Part shown: piece by piece, positions 42,405-51,296 of the stretch
Layout: every line of letters starts with the position of its first letter
Numbering within the stretch: position 1 is the first letter of the stretch
Source: Niveispirillum sp943370215
Lineage (GTDB): Bacteria; Pseudomonadota; Alphaproteobacteria; Azospirillales; Azospirillaceae
Direction of reading: 5' to 3'
Assembly (NCBI GenBank): GCA_943370215.1
Contig: CALRQC020000001.1
Location: 248,001-312,000 of the forward strand
Length of the DNA stretch: 64,000 nucleotides
The notes under the pieces: model-generated
Told to the model about the DNA's origin: nothing
Databases searched by the model: none
What the model saw: the letters and a program-made list of their open reading frames with translations, nothing else
Position numbers and translations under genes: made by a program

Positions 42405-43370
42405 ATGAAGCGTGCACGCAAGCGGGTTCTCGTCGCAGGTGGGGCCGGTTTCCTTGGTTCGCATCTTTGTGAACGTTTGCTGTCCGACGGTGCGGATGTG
42501 TTGTGCGTGGACAATTTCTTCACCGGTTCCCGCGATAATATCCTCCATCTGTTGTCCAATCCGCATTTCGAGGTGATGCGCCACGACGTCACCTTCCCCC
42601 TCTTTGTGGAGGTGGACGAGATTTACAATCTGGCTTGTCCCGCTTCACCGATTCATTATCAGTTCAACCCGGTTCAGACGACGAAGACGTCTGTGCATGG
42701 GGCGATCAATCTGTTGGGCTTGGCCAAGCGGACCAAGGCGAAGATTTTCCAGGCATCAACGTCGGAAGTCTATGGCGACCCGACGGTCCATCCTCAGACC
42801 GAGGAATATCGCGGCAACGTCAATCCCATCGGTCCCCGCGCCTGCTATGATGAAGGCAAGCGCTGTGCGGAGACTCTGTTTTTCGATTACCATCGGCAGA
42901 ACGGGGTGAAGATCCGGGTGGCCCGGATCTTCAACACCTATGGGCCACGGATGCACCCCAATGACGGGCGCGTGGTGTCCAATTTCATCGTTCAGGCTTT
43001 GCAGGGGCAGCCAATCACCATCTATGGTGACGGCTTGCAGACACGATCCTTCTGCTATGTCGATGACCTGATTGAAGGGTTTATTCGCCTGATGGCCGCC
43101 CCGGACGAGGTGACAGGGCCAATCAATATCGGCAATCCCGGCGAATATACCATCCGCCAACTGGCGGAAGCGGTGGTACGGCTGACCGGTGCCAAGTCCG
43201 ATTTCATCGTCAAACCCTTGCCGCAGGACGATCCGCTGCAGCGTTGCCCCGACATTACCAAGGCCCGCACCCTGCTGAACTGGACGCCCACCATCCAACT
43301 GGAGGAAGGCTTGAAGCGCACCATCACCTATTTCGCTGACCAGTTGCGCGATGGTGCCTTTACGGCGTGA
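42405..43370 (+). CDS. UDP-glucuronic acid decarboxylase (UDP-xylose synthase), SDR family
   Basis: 321 residues from the ATG at 42405 with AAGGAT upstream; ATGs at 42297 and 42369 would only add unaligned tails. The Rossmann motif GGAGFLGSH is at residues 12-20, and the catalytic Tyr-Lys pair is in CYDEGKR. Other UXS segments are VDNFFTGS, LACPASPIHYQ, TSEVYGDP, NTYGPRMHPNDGRVVSNF and DGLQTRSFCYVDDL. It converts UDP-glucuronate to UDP-xylose. It is immediately followed by two GT41-type glycosyltransferase genes, so it could supply or shape their nucleotide-sugar donor (inference). Confidence 0.9.
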   Translation: MKRARKRVLVAGGAGFLGSHLCERLLSDGADVLCVDNFFTGSRDNILHLLSNPHFEVMRHDVTFPLFVEVDEIYNLACPASPIHYQFNPVQTTKTSVHGAINLLGLAKRTKAKIFQASTSEVYGDPTVHPQTEEYRGNVNPIGPRACYDEGKRCAETLFFDYHRQNGVKIRVARIFNTYGPRMHPNDGRVVSNFIVQALQGQPITIYGDGLQTRSFCYVDDLIEGFIRLMAAPDEVTGPINIGNPGEYTIRQLAEAVVRLTGAKSDFIVKPLPQDDPLQRCPDITKARTLLNWTPTIQLEEGLKRTITYFADQLRDGAFTA

Positions 43371-43419
43371 GCGATATTGGGTTGAGGGCGGCAGCGTCAT
43401 AAAGCAACGGGGAACGGCA

Positions 43420-45399
43420 GTGCAGCATCTGAGCGCGCTTGAGGTTATGGACGGTGCCAGCAAGCTGATGGCGGGCGGGGCCTTGCAGGAGGCACTCGGT
43501 CTTTACAAGACATGGATCGACAGCCATCCGAACGATCCGTTGTTACCTGCCGTCCTGTTTAATTACGGGGTATTGTTGGGTGACGCGCGTGACGACCACG
43601 CGGCCCTGCACGCCTATAACGAGGCGATAAGGCTGAAACCCGAACTGGTTCCTGCCCATATCAATCTCGCTTCTGTGCTGGAGCGGCTGGGTGCCGAAGA
43701 TATGGCCCTGCAGTTCTGGAACAATGCGATCAGCCTGACGGCCGCGACCACCGATGTTGCGGTGAAATACCGGACGACCGCCCTGAAGCAGCGGGGGCGT
43801 GTGCTGACCAAGCTGAGCCGGATGGTGGAAGCAGAGGAGATGCTGCGTCTCTCGTTGGAGACCAATCCCAACCAGCGCGATGTCATTCAGCACTATGTTT
43901 CGACGCGGCAGCGCCTCTGCCGCTGGCCCGTGGTCAACCCGGTGGCTGGTTTGACTGCGGCGCAGATGGTTGGTGCCCTGGCACCGCTGAGCATGGCGAT
44001 CTATACCGACGATCCGATGCTCAATCTGGCGGCGGCTTACGAATATAGCCGCAAGGAAGTCGGGTGGGCACGGGAGTTCCACCGTCTGGAAGACTATCGT
44101 GGGCGCCCACGGGCGCCGGATGGTCGTTTGCGGATCGGTTATCTTTCTTCCGATCTGCGCGCCCATGCCATCGGCTATCTGATGGCCGAGATGCTGTCGT
44201 TACATGATCGCAGCAAGGTGGAGGTTTTTGCCTTCTTCTGTGGCTTCCAGGCGGAAGACCCGATGAAGGCCCGGATTCGCGACAGTGTTGAACACTGGAT
44301 CGATATCAACGGCATGACGGACGCCGAGGCGGCGGCGCTGATCCGCGAGAAGCAGATCGATATCCTGATCGACGTCAATGGTCATACCAAGGACGGGCGC
44401 ACCAGCATGTTGGCCCGGCGGCCGGCGCCGGTGATCGTCAACTGGCTGGGCTATGCCGGCACGATGGGAACTCCTTATCACCAATATATCATTGCGGATG
44501 AATTCATCGTTCCGCCAGAGCTGGAAAAATATTGTTCGGAGAAGGTGGTCCGGCTGCCATGCTATCAACCCAATGACCGTCGGCGGGTAATTGCAGACAA
44601 AACACCGACCCGGAAAGAGATGGGGTTGCCCGAGGACGCGGTTGTTTTCTGTAGTTTCAACGGGGCACAGAAAATCTCGCCCTTCACCTTTGCCCGCTGG
44701 ATGGATGTGCTGCGGCAGGTGGATAATTCGGTAATGTGGGTATTGTGCGCCCAGGATGTGGTGGAGCAGCGGTTACGGGAAGAGGCGGCGCGCCAAGGGG
44801 TGGATCCCGCGCGCCTTATCTTCGCTCCCAGTCTGCCGAATGCGGAGCATCTGGCCCGATACGTGTTGGCCGACCTGTTTTTGGACAGTCTGCCCTATGG
44901 GGCACATACCACGGCGTCCGACGCCCTGTGGATGGGGGTGCCGGTGATTACGGTGCCGGGACGTAATTTTGCCTCCCGCGTCTGCGGCAGTCTCGTCAAG
45001 GCTGCAGGTATGCCGGAACTGGTCTGCGACAGTTCTCAGTCCTATGTCCGTCTGGCGGTGGAACTGGGGCGGGACAGGGCGCGCCTGTCGGCGCTGCGCG
45101 ACAAGCTGCGTGCGCAGCGTGACACCTGCGTTCTGTTCGACACCGATTTGTTCGTGCGGGAGATGGAGGCGCTATGCGAGCGCCTCTGGCAGGAATGGCA
45201 GGATGGTCAGGTGCCCCAACCTGATCTCACCAATCTTGATCTTTATCTGGAGATTGGGGCCAGCCTGGACCACGACAGTGCGGAGTTCAGCTTTCTGCCC
45301 GATTACGAGGAACGTTATCGGCAGGTTCTGGCCCACCGACATGCCTATTCGCCGGTTCCACCGGACCGCCGCCTTTGGTCCTCTGCGGACCAACCTTAA
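43420..45399 (+). CDS. TPR/SPINDLY-type O-GlcNAc transferase-like protein (GT41), first copy
   Basis: About 659 residues from a GTG at 43420 with GGGGAA 5 bases upstream. An ATG at 43351, overlapping the UXS gene, is an alternative. Residues 1-140 are TPR-like (FNYGVLLGDARDDHAALHAY and following). The rest is a GT41 catalytic region: SSDLRAHAIGYL with H249, DVNGHTKDGRTSMLARRPAP, WLGYAGTMGTPYHQYIIAD, FNGAQKISPFTF with the conserved Lys, and LPYGAHTTASDALWMG with H496. These are the residues that bind UDP-sugar in OGT. It has no signal peptide, so it acts in the cytoplasm on Ser/Thr. The likely substrate is the Thr-rich repeat protein at 51297 (inference). Confidence 0.87.
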   Translation: MQHLSALEVMDGASKLMAGGALQEALGLYKTWIDSHPNDPLLPAVLFNYGVLLGDARDDHAALHAYNEAIRLKPELVPAHINLASVLERLGAEDMALQFWNNAISLTAATTDVAVKYRTTALKQRGRVLTKLSRMVEAEEMLRLSLETNPNQRDVIQHYVSTRQRLCRWPVVNPVAGLTAAQMVGALAPLSMAIYTDDPMLNLAAAYEYSRKEVGWAREFHRLEDYRGRPRAPDGRLRIGYLSSDLRAHAIGYLMAEMLSLHDRSKVEVFAFFCGFQAEDPMKARIRDSVEHWIDINGMTDAEAAALIREKQIDILIDVNGHTKDGRTSMLARRPAPVIVNWLGYAGTMGTPYHQYIIADEFIVPPELEKYCSEKVVRLPCYQPNDRRRVIADKTPTRKEMGLPEDAVVFCSFNGAQKISPFTFARWMDVLRQVDNSVMWVLCAQDVVEQRLREEAARQGVDPARLIFAPSLPNAEHLARYVLADLFLDSLPYGAHTTASDALWMGVPVITVPGRNFASRVCGSLVKAAGMPELVCDSSQSYVRLAVELGRDRARLSALRDKLRAQRDTCVLFDTDLFVREMEALCERLWQEWQDGQVPQPDLTNLDLYLEIGASLDHDSAEFSFLPDYEERYRQVLAHRHAYSPVPPDRRLWSSADQP

Positions 45400-45425
45400 G
45401 CCGATTTCGACGGCTAGATGGAGAC

Positions 45426-47279
45426 ATGGCTGTGACCATGGATTTTACACCGCAATTCGCCCTGATCGCCCGTCGCCCCAACGTGGCGTCCATACCAATG
45501 GGAGAGCAGGTTTGGCTGCGAAGCGTCATGCCGCAGCTCGATTTTGCCCGGCTGATCAACTTGATGGAGCAGGCCCGGCCCTATACGCCGGCAATTGCGG
45601 TGGAGATCTACAAGCTATGGCTGGAAGTCCATGGCAATGCCGGGGCCGGCGCCTCCGGCGTGTGGTTCAATCTCGGTGTTGAGCTTTCGGCTGCGGGTGA
45701 TCGGGTCAATGCCGTCACCGCTTACCAGAATGCGCTGCTGATCAAGCCTGATCTGTATCAGGCGGCGTATAACCTGGGCATCATCAAAGGGCAGTCCGGG
45801 GATCCGGACGGGGCCATTGCCACGTGGCGCGCGGCGTTGCAGCCTGACGAGGCGCGCACCATGTTGCTGAACCAGATCGGCCGCGTGCTGGAAGATAAAC
45901 GCGACTTCGATGGTGCGCAACAGACGCTCTATCAGTCACTGCTGACCAATCCGCGTCAGCCCGATGCCATTCAGCATTGGAGCCTGAACCGGCAGGCCAT
46001 TTGTGCCTGGCCGGTATTCGGGCCCCCGCTGCCGGGCCTGACGCCAGAGGAAGTGAAACGTTACGCCGGTCCCTTGGCGGCCCTGTCGCTTTTCGACCGC
46101 GTGGCGGACCAGATGCAGGCTGCGGCGGAATGGTTGACGCGTAAAGTGCCCTTGGCGCCACGACATTTGGCGCCGCCGGAGGGATACCGGCACGATCGTA
46201 TCCGTATTGGATATATGTCGTCCGACTTCTGCGCCCATGCCATGAGCTTTCTGATCGTTGAGCTGTTGGAGCGGCACGATCGCTCCAGGTTCGAAGTGTT
46301 CGGCTATTGCTCCTCCCGGGAGGATGGCAGTGCCATTCGACGCCGGGTGATCCAGGCCCTGGATCACCATATTCCGGTTGCTCATCTGAACGATGCCGAT
46401 CTGGCGCAACGCATCCGGGACGATGAAATCGATATCCTGGTCGACCTCAATGGTTTGACCAAGGGGGCCCGTCTGGAGACCTTGCGCTGGAAACCAGCAC
46501 CTGTGCAGGCCACATATCTGGGCTATATTGGTGGCTTGCCCATGCCGGAACTGGATTACCTGATCGCTGATCGGCACGTGATTCCGCCGGAACTCGCGGG
46601 TCAGTACCATCCCAAGCCGCTTTACCTGGATGACCTTTACCAGGCCAACGACAGTCGCCCACCCATCCTGCCGCCCGTCAGCCGCGAGGGTGAAGGGTTG
46701 CCGGCGGATAAGTTCATCTTCTGCTCTTTCTCGAACCACTATAAATTGAATGAAGAGATGTTCGATGCCTGGATGGAAATTCTCCGTCGGGTCGAACATG
46801 GGCTGCTTTGGATTGTCAGTGACAATGAGAAAGCGAAGGAAAATATCCTGATCGAGGCAGCCAAACGGGGAGTCGGACCGGAGAAGCTGATTTTCGCCGG
46901 GCGCGTATCGCCTGATCATTATCGTGCCCGCATGGCCTTGGCGGATCTGTTCCTGGACACGACCCCCTATAATGCGGGCACTGTCGCCAGCGATGCCTTG
47001 CGGATGGGGCTGCCGCTGCTGACCCTTCAGGGCGAACCTTTCGCTTCCCGTATGGCAAGTGCCTTGCTGATGGCGGTCGGCCTGCCTGAATTGGTGACAA
47101 CCACGCGCACCGATTATATCGAGCGTGCGGTTTCCCTGGCGCATGATGCCGATCATTATCATCGCTTGCGGTCCCGGCTGGACGGCGGTGAAGCATGGAT
47201 GCGCAGTATCGGCAACACTGAGCGCTTCACCCGCCAGTTTGAGGCGGCGATGGAGCGTGTTTGCAAGCGTCCGGGCTGA
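45426..47279 (+). CDS. TPR/SPINDLY-type O-GlcNAc transferase-like protein (GT41), second copy
   Basis: 617 residues from the ATG at 45426 after GGAG. It has the same layout as the preceding gene: TPR segments (WFNLGVELSAAGDRVNAVTA, YNLGIIKGQSGDPDGAIATW), then GT41 with SSDFCAHAMSFL (H271), DLNGLTKGARLETLRWKPAP, YLGYIGGLPMPELDYLIAD, FSNHYKLNEEMF with Lys, and TPYNAGTVASDALRMG. At the position of the first copy's HTT (H496), this copy has GTV (G518), so the nucleotide-binding loop differs. The pair is therefore not a simple recent duplication and the two may differ in donor or target. Ends 31 bases before the convergent HlyD gene. Confidence 0.87.
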   Translation: MAVTMDFTPQFALIARRPNVASIPMGEQVWLRSVMPQLDFARLINLMEQARPYTPAIAVEIYKLWLEVHGNAGAGASGVWFNLGVELSAAGDRVNAVTAYQNALLIKPDLYQAAYNLGIIKGQSGDPDGAIATWRAALQPDEARTMLLNQIGRVLEDKRDFDGAQQTLYQSLLTNPRQPDAIQHWSLNRQAICAWPVFGPPLPGLTPEEVKRYAGPLAALSLFDRVADQMQAAAEWLTRKVPLAPRHLAPPEGYRHDRIRIGYMSSDFCAHAMSFLIVELLERHDRSRFEVFGYCSSREDGSAIRRRVIQALDHHIPVAHLNDADLAQRIRDDEIDILVDLNGLTKGARLETLRWKPAPVQATYLGYIGGLPMPELDYLIADRHVIPPELAGQYHPKPLYLDDLYQANDSRPPILPPVSREGEGLPADKFIFCSFSNHYKLNEEMFDAWMEILRRVEHGLLWIVSDNEKAKENILIEAAKRGVGPEKLIFAGRVSPDHYRARMALADLFLDTTPYNAGTVASDALRMGLPLLTLQGEPFASRMASALLMAVGLPELVTTTRTDYIERAVSLAHDADHYHRLRSRLDGGEAWMRSIGNTERFTRQFEAAMERVCKRPG

Positions 47280-47310
47280 CGGAACCAGCTTCCATCAGCC
47301 CGCCCTCTGC

Positions 47311-48735
47311 TCAAGGTTCGCGGATTGCCTCGCTGAAGCCCCGGGTGATGGGGTAGAGGAAATAGGAAAGGATGGTGCGTTGCCCGACCTTGATTTCGGC
47401 ACGCACCGTCATACCGGGGGTCAGGCTCACCCCTTCCGGCATGTTGGCCAAATGGGTTGACAGCAACTCCACCCGACCCCGATGCAACGAGCCGCCATCG
47501 GCGGGCAACGGTGCCCGCTGTGCGTCGGTCTGCTCGATGGCGCCGTTCGCGGCGAAGGATTCCTGGCTTACCGACAGTAGTTTGCCCTTAAGCATTCCAT
47601 GACGCTGGAAGGGGAAGGCATCGACCTTCACCTCCACAATATCGCCCGCCTTCGTATAGCCGACATCGGAAGAGCGGATAGTGATCTCCGCCACCAAGGG
47701 CACGTTGCTCGGCACCATGGAGATCAAGGCCTCGGCCTCACGGGCAACCGATCCGGCAGAGCGTTTGGCGACTTCCAGAACGATGCCATCTTGTGGTGCG
47801 CTCAGCGTGACCAGATCGCTGATACGGACTGCCTTGGTCAATGCCTCGTCGACCTGCACGGCCTGACTACGCACCCGTACCAGTTCCTCCAGCAATTCCC
47901 GCTGCCATTGATCGATGAAGGATTGCCGTTGCGCCAGCTTGGCTGACAGGCTGGAATTCAGCTCATTCAGCTTGTTGGTGGCATTTTGCAGATTACGCTC
48001 CACCTGCAGGCGGGTTGACCTGGCATCCAGCAACTGAAGGCGTGAGCCCGTCTGGCCACGGAACAGTTCGTCGCGCAGATTTTCTACGTCTTGAGCGACC
48101 TTAAGCTGCTCGCTCAGTGATGTTCTGTCGTCCTGAGTCGTTCGCAGGCCGGCCCGCAGGTTGGCGATCTCCCCATCAAAAGAAGCAAGGGTCGAGTTAT
48201 ATTGCGCCTGTCGTTGTGTATAGAGATTAACCTGCAAGGCTATGTCCGGGTCGCTGGCCGTCTCCATTGCCGGTGGCATCGGTTGCCCTGACACTTCCAG
48301 TTCCAGCCGCCGCAACTGGGCGATCATGGATCGTTTTTGGGCTGAAAGGCTGGTTTGATCGGCACCGGCAAAAGTGGGGTCCAAGGTTGCAAGCACCTGC
48401 CCCTTCTTGACCACATCGCCCGGTTTTACATTGATCTCGCGAACGACGGACCTTTCCAACGGCTGCAAAACAATGGTGGGGCTCTCCGACAGCAGGCGCC
48501 CGCTGCCGGCCACCACCATATCCACCTTGACCACGCTGGAGATGGCAATCAGCAGAATGAACAGCGCACTGACCGCCAGATGCGGTTTACCCAGGATGGG
48601 GGGAGGCGGCTCCGCGATCACTTCTTCCAGGTCCTCCTGGAAGGGTAGCGCCTCTGGGGCGATCACATGGGCGGGCTCTGTGGCGGGGCGCCGCCGCAGG
48701 ATGGCTGGAACCAGCTTCTTCAAGGGCGCGTTCAT
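47311..48735 (-). CDS. HlyD family type I secretion membrane fusion protein
   Basis: 474 residues from the ATG at 48735, which overlaps the exporter ATPase stop (ATGA). A cytoplasmic N-tail precedes one membrane helix (AVSALFILLIAISSVV, near residue 60). Lipoyl/barrel-sandwich halves (VVREINVKPGDVVKKGQVLA and APQDGIVLEVAKRSAGSVAR) flank a long coiled coil (about residues 140-310). The C-terminal TPGMTVRAEIKVGQRTILSYFLYPI motif is the HlyD/PrtE family signature. It links the inner-membrane ABC exporter to an outer-membrane TolC-like channel, which is not in the window. Confidence 0.92.
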   Translation of the reverse strand: MNAPLKKLVPAILRRRPATEPAHVIAPEALPFQEDLEEVIAEPPPPILGKPHLAVSALFILLIAISSVVKVDMVVAGSGRLLSESPTIVLQPLERSVVREINVKPGDVVKKGQVLATLDPTFAGADQTSLSAQKRSMIAQLRRLELEVSGQPMPPAMETASDPDIALQVNLYTQRQAQYNSTLASFDGEIANLRAGLRTTQDDRTSLSEQLKVAQDVENLRDELFRGQTGSRLQLLDARSTRLQVERNLQNATNKLNELNSSLSAKLAQRQSFIDQWQRELLEELVRVRSQAVQVDEALTKAVRISDLVTLSAPQDGIVLEVAKRSAGSVAREAEALISMVPSNVPLVAEITIRSSDVGYTKAGDIVEVKVDAFPFQRHGMLKGKLLSVSQESFAANGAIEQTDAQRAPLPADGGSLHRGRVELLSTHLANMPEGVSLTPGMTVRAEIKVGQRTILSYFLYPITRGFSEAIREP

Positions 48736-50855
48736 TGGATGTGCTGCGTCTGGGTTTGCCATAGGTGTCGATAGATCTCACAGCGTTCAAGCAGCACGGA
48801 ATGGGGGGCGTAATCCACCAGTTCCCCCTGCTCCAGCACGATGATTTTGTCGGCCGTTACCAGGGAGGAAAGGCGGTGCGAGACGATGATCATGGTGCGG
48901 CCCCGCGCGATATCGGACAGATTTCGCTGCACGATGGCTTCACTTTCCGGGTCCAGGGCGCTGGTGGCCTCGTCAAAGATCAGCAAACGGGGACGGGTCA
49001 GCAGCGCCCGGGCGATAGCGATACGCTGACGCTGTCCGCCGGAGAAGTTCGCTGCATTTTCTTCCACGAACGTATCATAGGCCATGGGAAGCCGGTTGAT
49101 GAATTCATCCGCGCCGGCCATCCGCGCCGCTTCCAATATCTCCGGCAACTGTGCATCCGGCCGTGCCGCAGCGATATTGTCCCGTATGGTGCCGCGGAAC
49201 AATAAATTGTCCTGCAGCACCACCCCGATGGAACGGCGAAGATGGTTGAGATCGATGTAACGCAGATCGACCCCGTTCAACTGGATCATCCCCTCCTGCG
49301 GCGTGTGGATGGCCTGGATCAGCCGTGTGATTGTGGTCTTTCCCGAACCGGAACGCCCAACAACACCAATGACCTCACCTTCCCGCACAGAGAAGGAGAC
49401 TTGCTGTAATGCCGGGCTGGCACCAGGGCTGTAGCGAAATGTTACGTTATCGAAATGCATGTCGCCGGTGATCAATGGCCGGGAAGGGCGAGATCGGGTG
49501 GATCGTTCCGGAACCGAATTCATCACGGTCCCCAACATCTTCACCGAAAGCGAAGCTTCCTGGTACTCATTGATCAAGGCAACCATCTGCACCAGGGGCC
49601 CCGTGACCCGGCTGGACAGCATATTGAAGGCGACCAACGCCCCCAGGCTCAGGCTGCCGTTGAACACCTCAACCGCCCCAACGGCCAGCACACTGATCTG
49701 CATCAGCTTTTCCAACCCGGTGGTCAGAACGCTGCCAAGCGCACCGATCCGGCCCACGGAGGCGTGCCGCCGCACGGCCTGTGCTACCTTATTGTCCCAT
49801 TCCCGTTGCCGCAGGGGTTCTAGCACCAGCGACTTGACGGCCCGCATCCCGTGGATCGTTTCAACCAGATGCGCCTGACGGGCACCTTCGGTTTGATAAA
49901 GCCGGTCCAGTTCTGTCCGGAATCGCGGCACCATGGCACCAATGACGCACGCGATTGCCAGCGAATAAGCCATCACCACCCCGGTCAAGGTGCCGGAATA
50001 GAAGATCAGCAGCACGAGCAGAATGGGTAAGGTTGCGGCATCCAGGAAGACCTGGAACAACCGGCCTGTCAGGAAATGCCGCAGTTTTTCCGTCTGCTGC
50101 AGGTGCCGGACCAAGACGCCGGCCGTGTTTGTCTCAAAGAAGGAGAGCGGAAGGCCCAGCAAATGCTGGAAGGTACGGGAGGTCAGCCGCGCATCGATCT
50201 TGTTTGATGCCAGAAGCATGAGGTTCTGACGGACGTAACTGAAAAATCCGTCAAACACGGTCAGAACGACGAAGATCAGGACGACGGCAAACAGGGTCTG
50301 ATAGCTTTGATGGCTCACCACCTTGTCGATGAGCACCTGGAAAAGCAAGGGGATGCCCAGGCCGATCAGGTTCGCCATCAGCGCCGCAATTGCGACGCCA
50401 CGAAACAGTTTGGCGTGACGGACAATTTCGGGCATGAACCAGCGGAAGCCGAAGGGCTGGTGATCATCGGTCAGCGCATAAACGCGCTTGCAGATGATCA
50501 ACGTGCCGCTCCAGTCTGCCAGGAACTGTTCCGGCGTCAGCAGCTTGACGCCCTCATGTTCGGTGGCCGGATCCAGCACGGCCGCAAAACGCTGACCATC
50601 AGCGGCCGTTATGATATGGGCCAACACCACCCAGGTGCCATCCTTGCGAATCGCCAAGGCTGGATAGGCCGTCCCCAATTGCCCGGCCTTTTCCCAACTG
50701 CATCGCTCCAGCACCCGCCCTTTCAGGCCAACCGCTCGCATGGCCTTCAGGGTGGAGCCTTTGATATCATCAGCGCCGCTTATGGGAAGCTCGTCTGGCG
50801 CAAGCTGTATTCCATGATGCATGGCGATCAGGAAAAGGCAGCGCAAGGCCGTCAT
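48732..50855 (-). CDS. Type I secretion ABC transporter, HlyB-like with C39-like domain
   Basis: 707 residues from the ATG at 50855. The N-terminal C39-like domain (MTALRCLFLIAMHHGI) has Thr2 where C39 peptidases have the catalytic Cys, so it should bind substrate without cleaving it, as in HlyB. A six-helix ABC membrane domain occupies about 140-430. The ATPase follows: Walker A GRSGSGKTT, signature NFSGGQRQRIAIARAL, Walker B LLIFDEATSALD, and switch His in VSHRL. It exports unfolded proteins with C-terminal signals. It is transcribed divergently from the 1585-residue repeat protein, its probable cargo, and is coupled to the HlyD gene. Confidence 0.92.
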   Translation of the reverse strand: MTALRCLFLIAMHHGIQLAPDELPISGADDIKGSTLKAMRAVGLKGRVLERCSWEKAGQLGTAYPALAIRKDGTWVVLAHIITAADGQRFAAVLDPATEHEGVKLLTPEQFLADWSGTLIICKRVYALTDDHQPFGFRWFMPEIVRHAKLFRGVAIAALMANLIGLGIPLLFQVLIDKVVSHQSYQTLFAVVLIFVVLTVFDGFFSYVRQNLMLLASNKIDARLTSRTFQHLLGLPLSFFETNTAGVLVRHLQQTEKLRHFLTGRLFQVFLDAATLPILLVLLIFYSGTLTGVVMAYSLAIACVIGAMVPRFRTELDRLYQTEGARQAHLVETIHGMRAVKSLVLEPLRQREWDNKVAQAVRRHASVGRIGALGSVLTTGLEKLMQISVLAVGAVEVFNGSLSLGALVAFNMLSSRVTGPLVQMVALINEYQEASLSVKMLGTVMNSVPERSTRSRPSRPLITGDMHFDNVTFRYSPGASPALQQVSFSVREGEVIGVVGRSGSGKTTITRLIQAIHTPQEGMIQLNGVDLRYIDLNHLRRSIGVVLQDNLLFRGTIRDNIAAARPDAQLPEILEAARMAGADEFINRLPMAYDTFVEENAANFSGGQRQRIAIARALLTRPRLLIFDEATSALDPESEAIVQRNLSDIARGRTMIIVSHRLSSLVTADKIIVLEQGELVDYAPHSVLLERCEIYRHLWQTQTQHIQ

Positions 50856-51296
50856 ATGTGGGGACAAGGGAGGCCTATTTTTTCCGAGGGAGGTAAACCT
50901 AATCCGCCCGAAATTAAGGGGATTTTTTGAGATTCACGAGTAAAATTCCTGAAGGGATTGGTTTATTTCCCGGCAGTCCACCTGCAGCCATTCCACCCTA
51001 TCCGTTCGACACAAATCCACAACAGAATTGCGCCTTGACTCCTGCACGGAAGGGGTATTCTATCCACATAGGCCCAAAAAATTTGGGTGCCTTACTCCAA
51101 AAGGGGAATGACTCGGCTAATCTCACGGTGTGCGTTGCGCGCTTGTGTTGGTCGCGTGTATCCGGCGTCAGGCTCCAGGTTGTCTTGGGTTTAGAGCAAG
51201 TCTGCGGGGGCAAGCTCGTGAGTCGCAGGCGATGGTGTGGCAGCACCGTGTCTTGACTTGTTCCTCCAAATGAACCTGGGCGTCGGAGCAACAGCC
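50856..51296. other. Divergent promoter region between T1SS exporter and repeat protein
   Basis: 441 bases without a gene. Contains a candidate rightward promoter (51035-51063) and a near-palindrome CCCAAAAAATTTGGG (51073-51087) just after it that could be an operator. The spacing implies a 5' leader of more than 200 bases for the repeat protein gene. AT content is higher than in flanking genes. Confidence 0.5.
51035..51063 (+). promoter_or_regulatory. Candidate promoter of the octapeptide-repeat protein gene
   Basis: TTGACT (51035-51040) and TTCTAT (51058-51063) at 17-base spacing, or TATTCT at 15. About 235 bases upstream of the chosen ATG. A short dyad CCCAAAAAATTTGGG follows at 51073-51087. 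Moderate match only. Confidence 0.3.
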
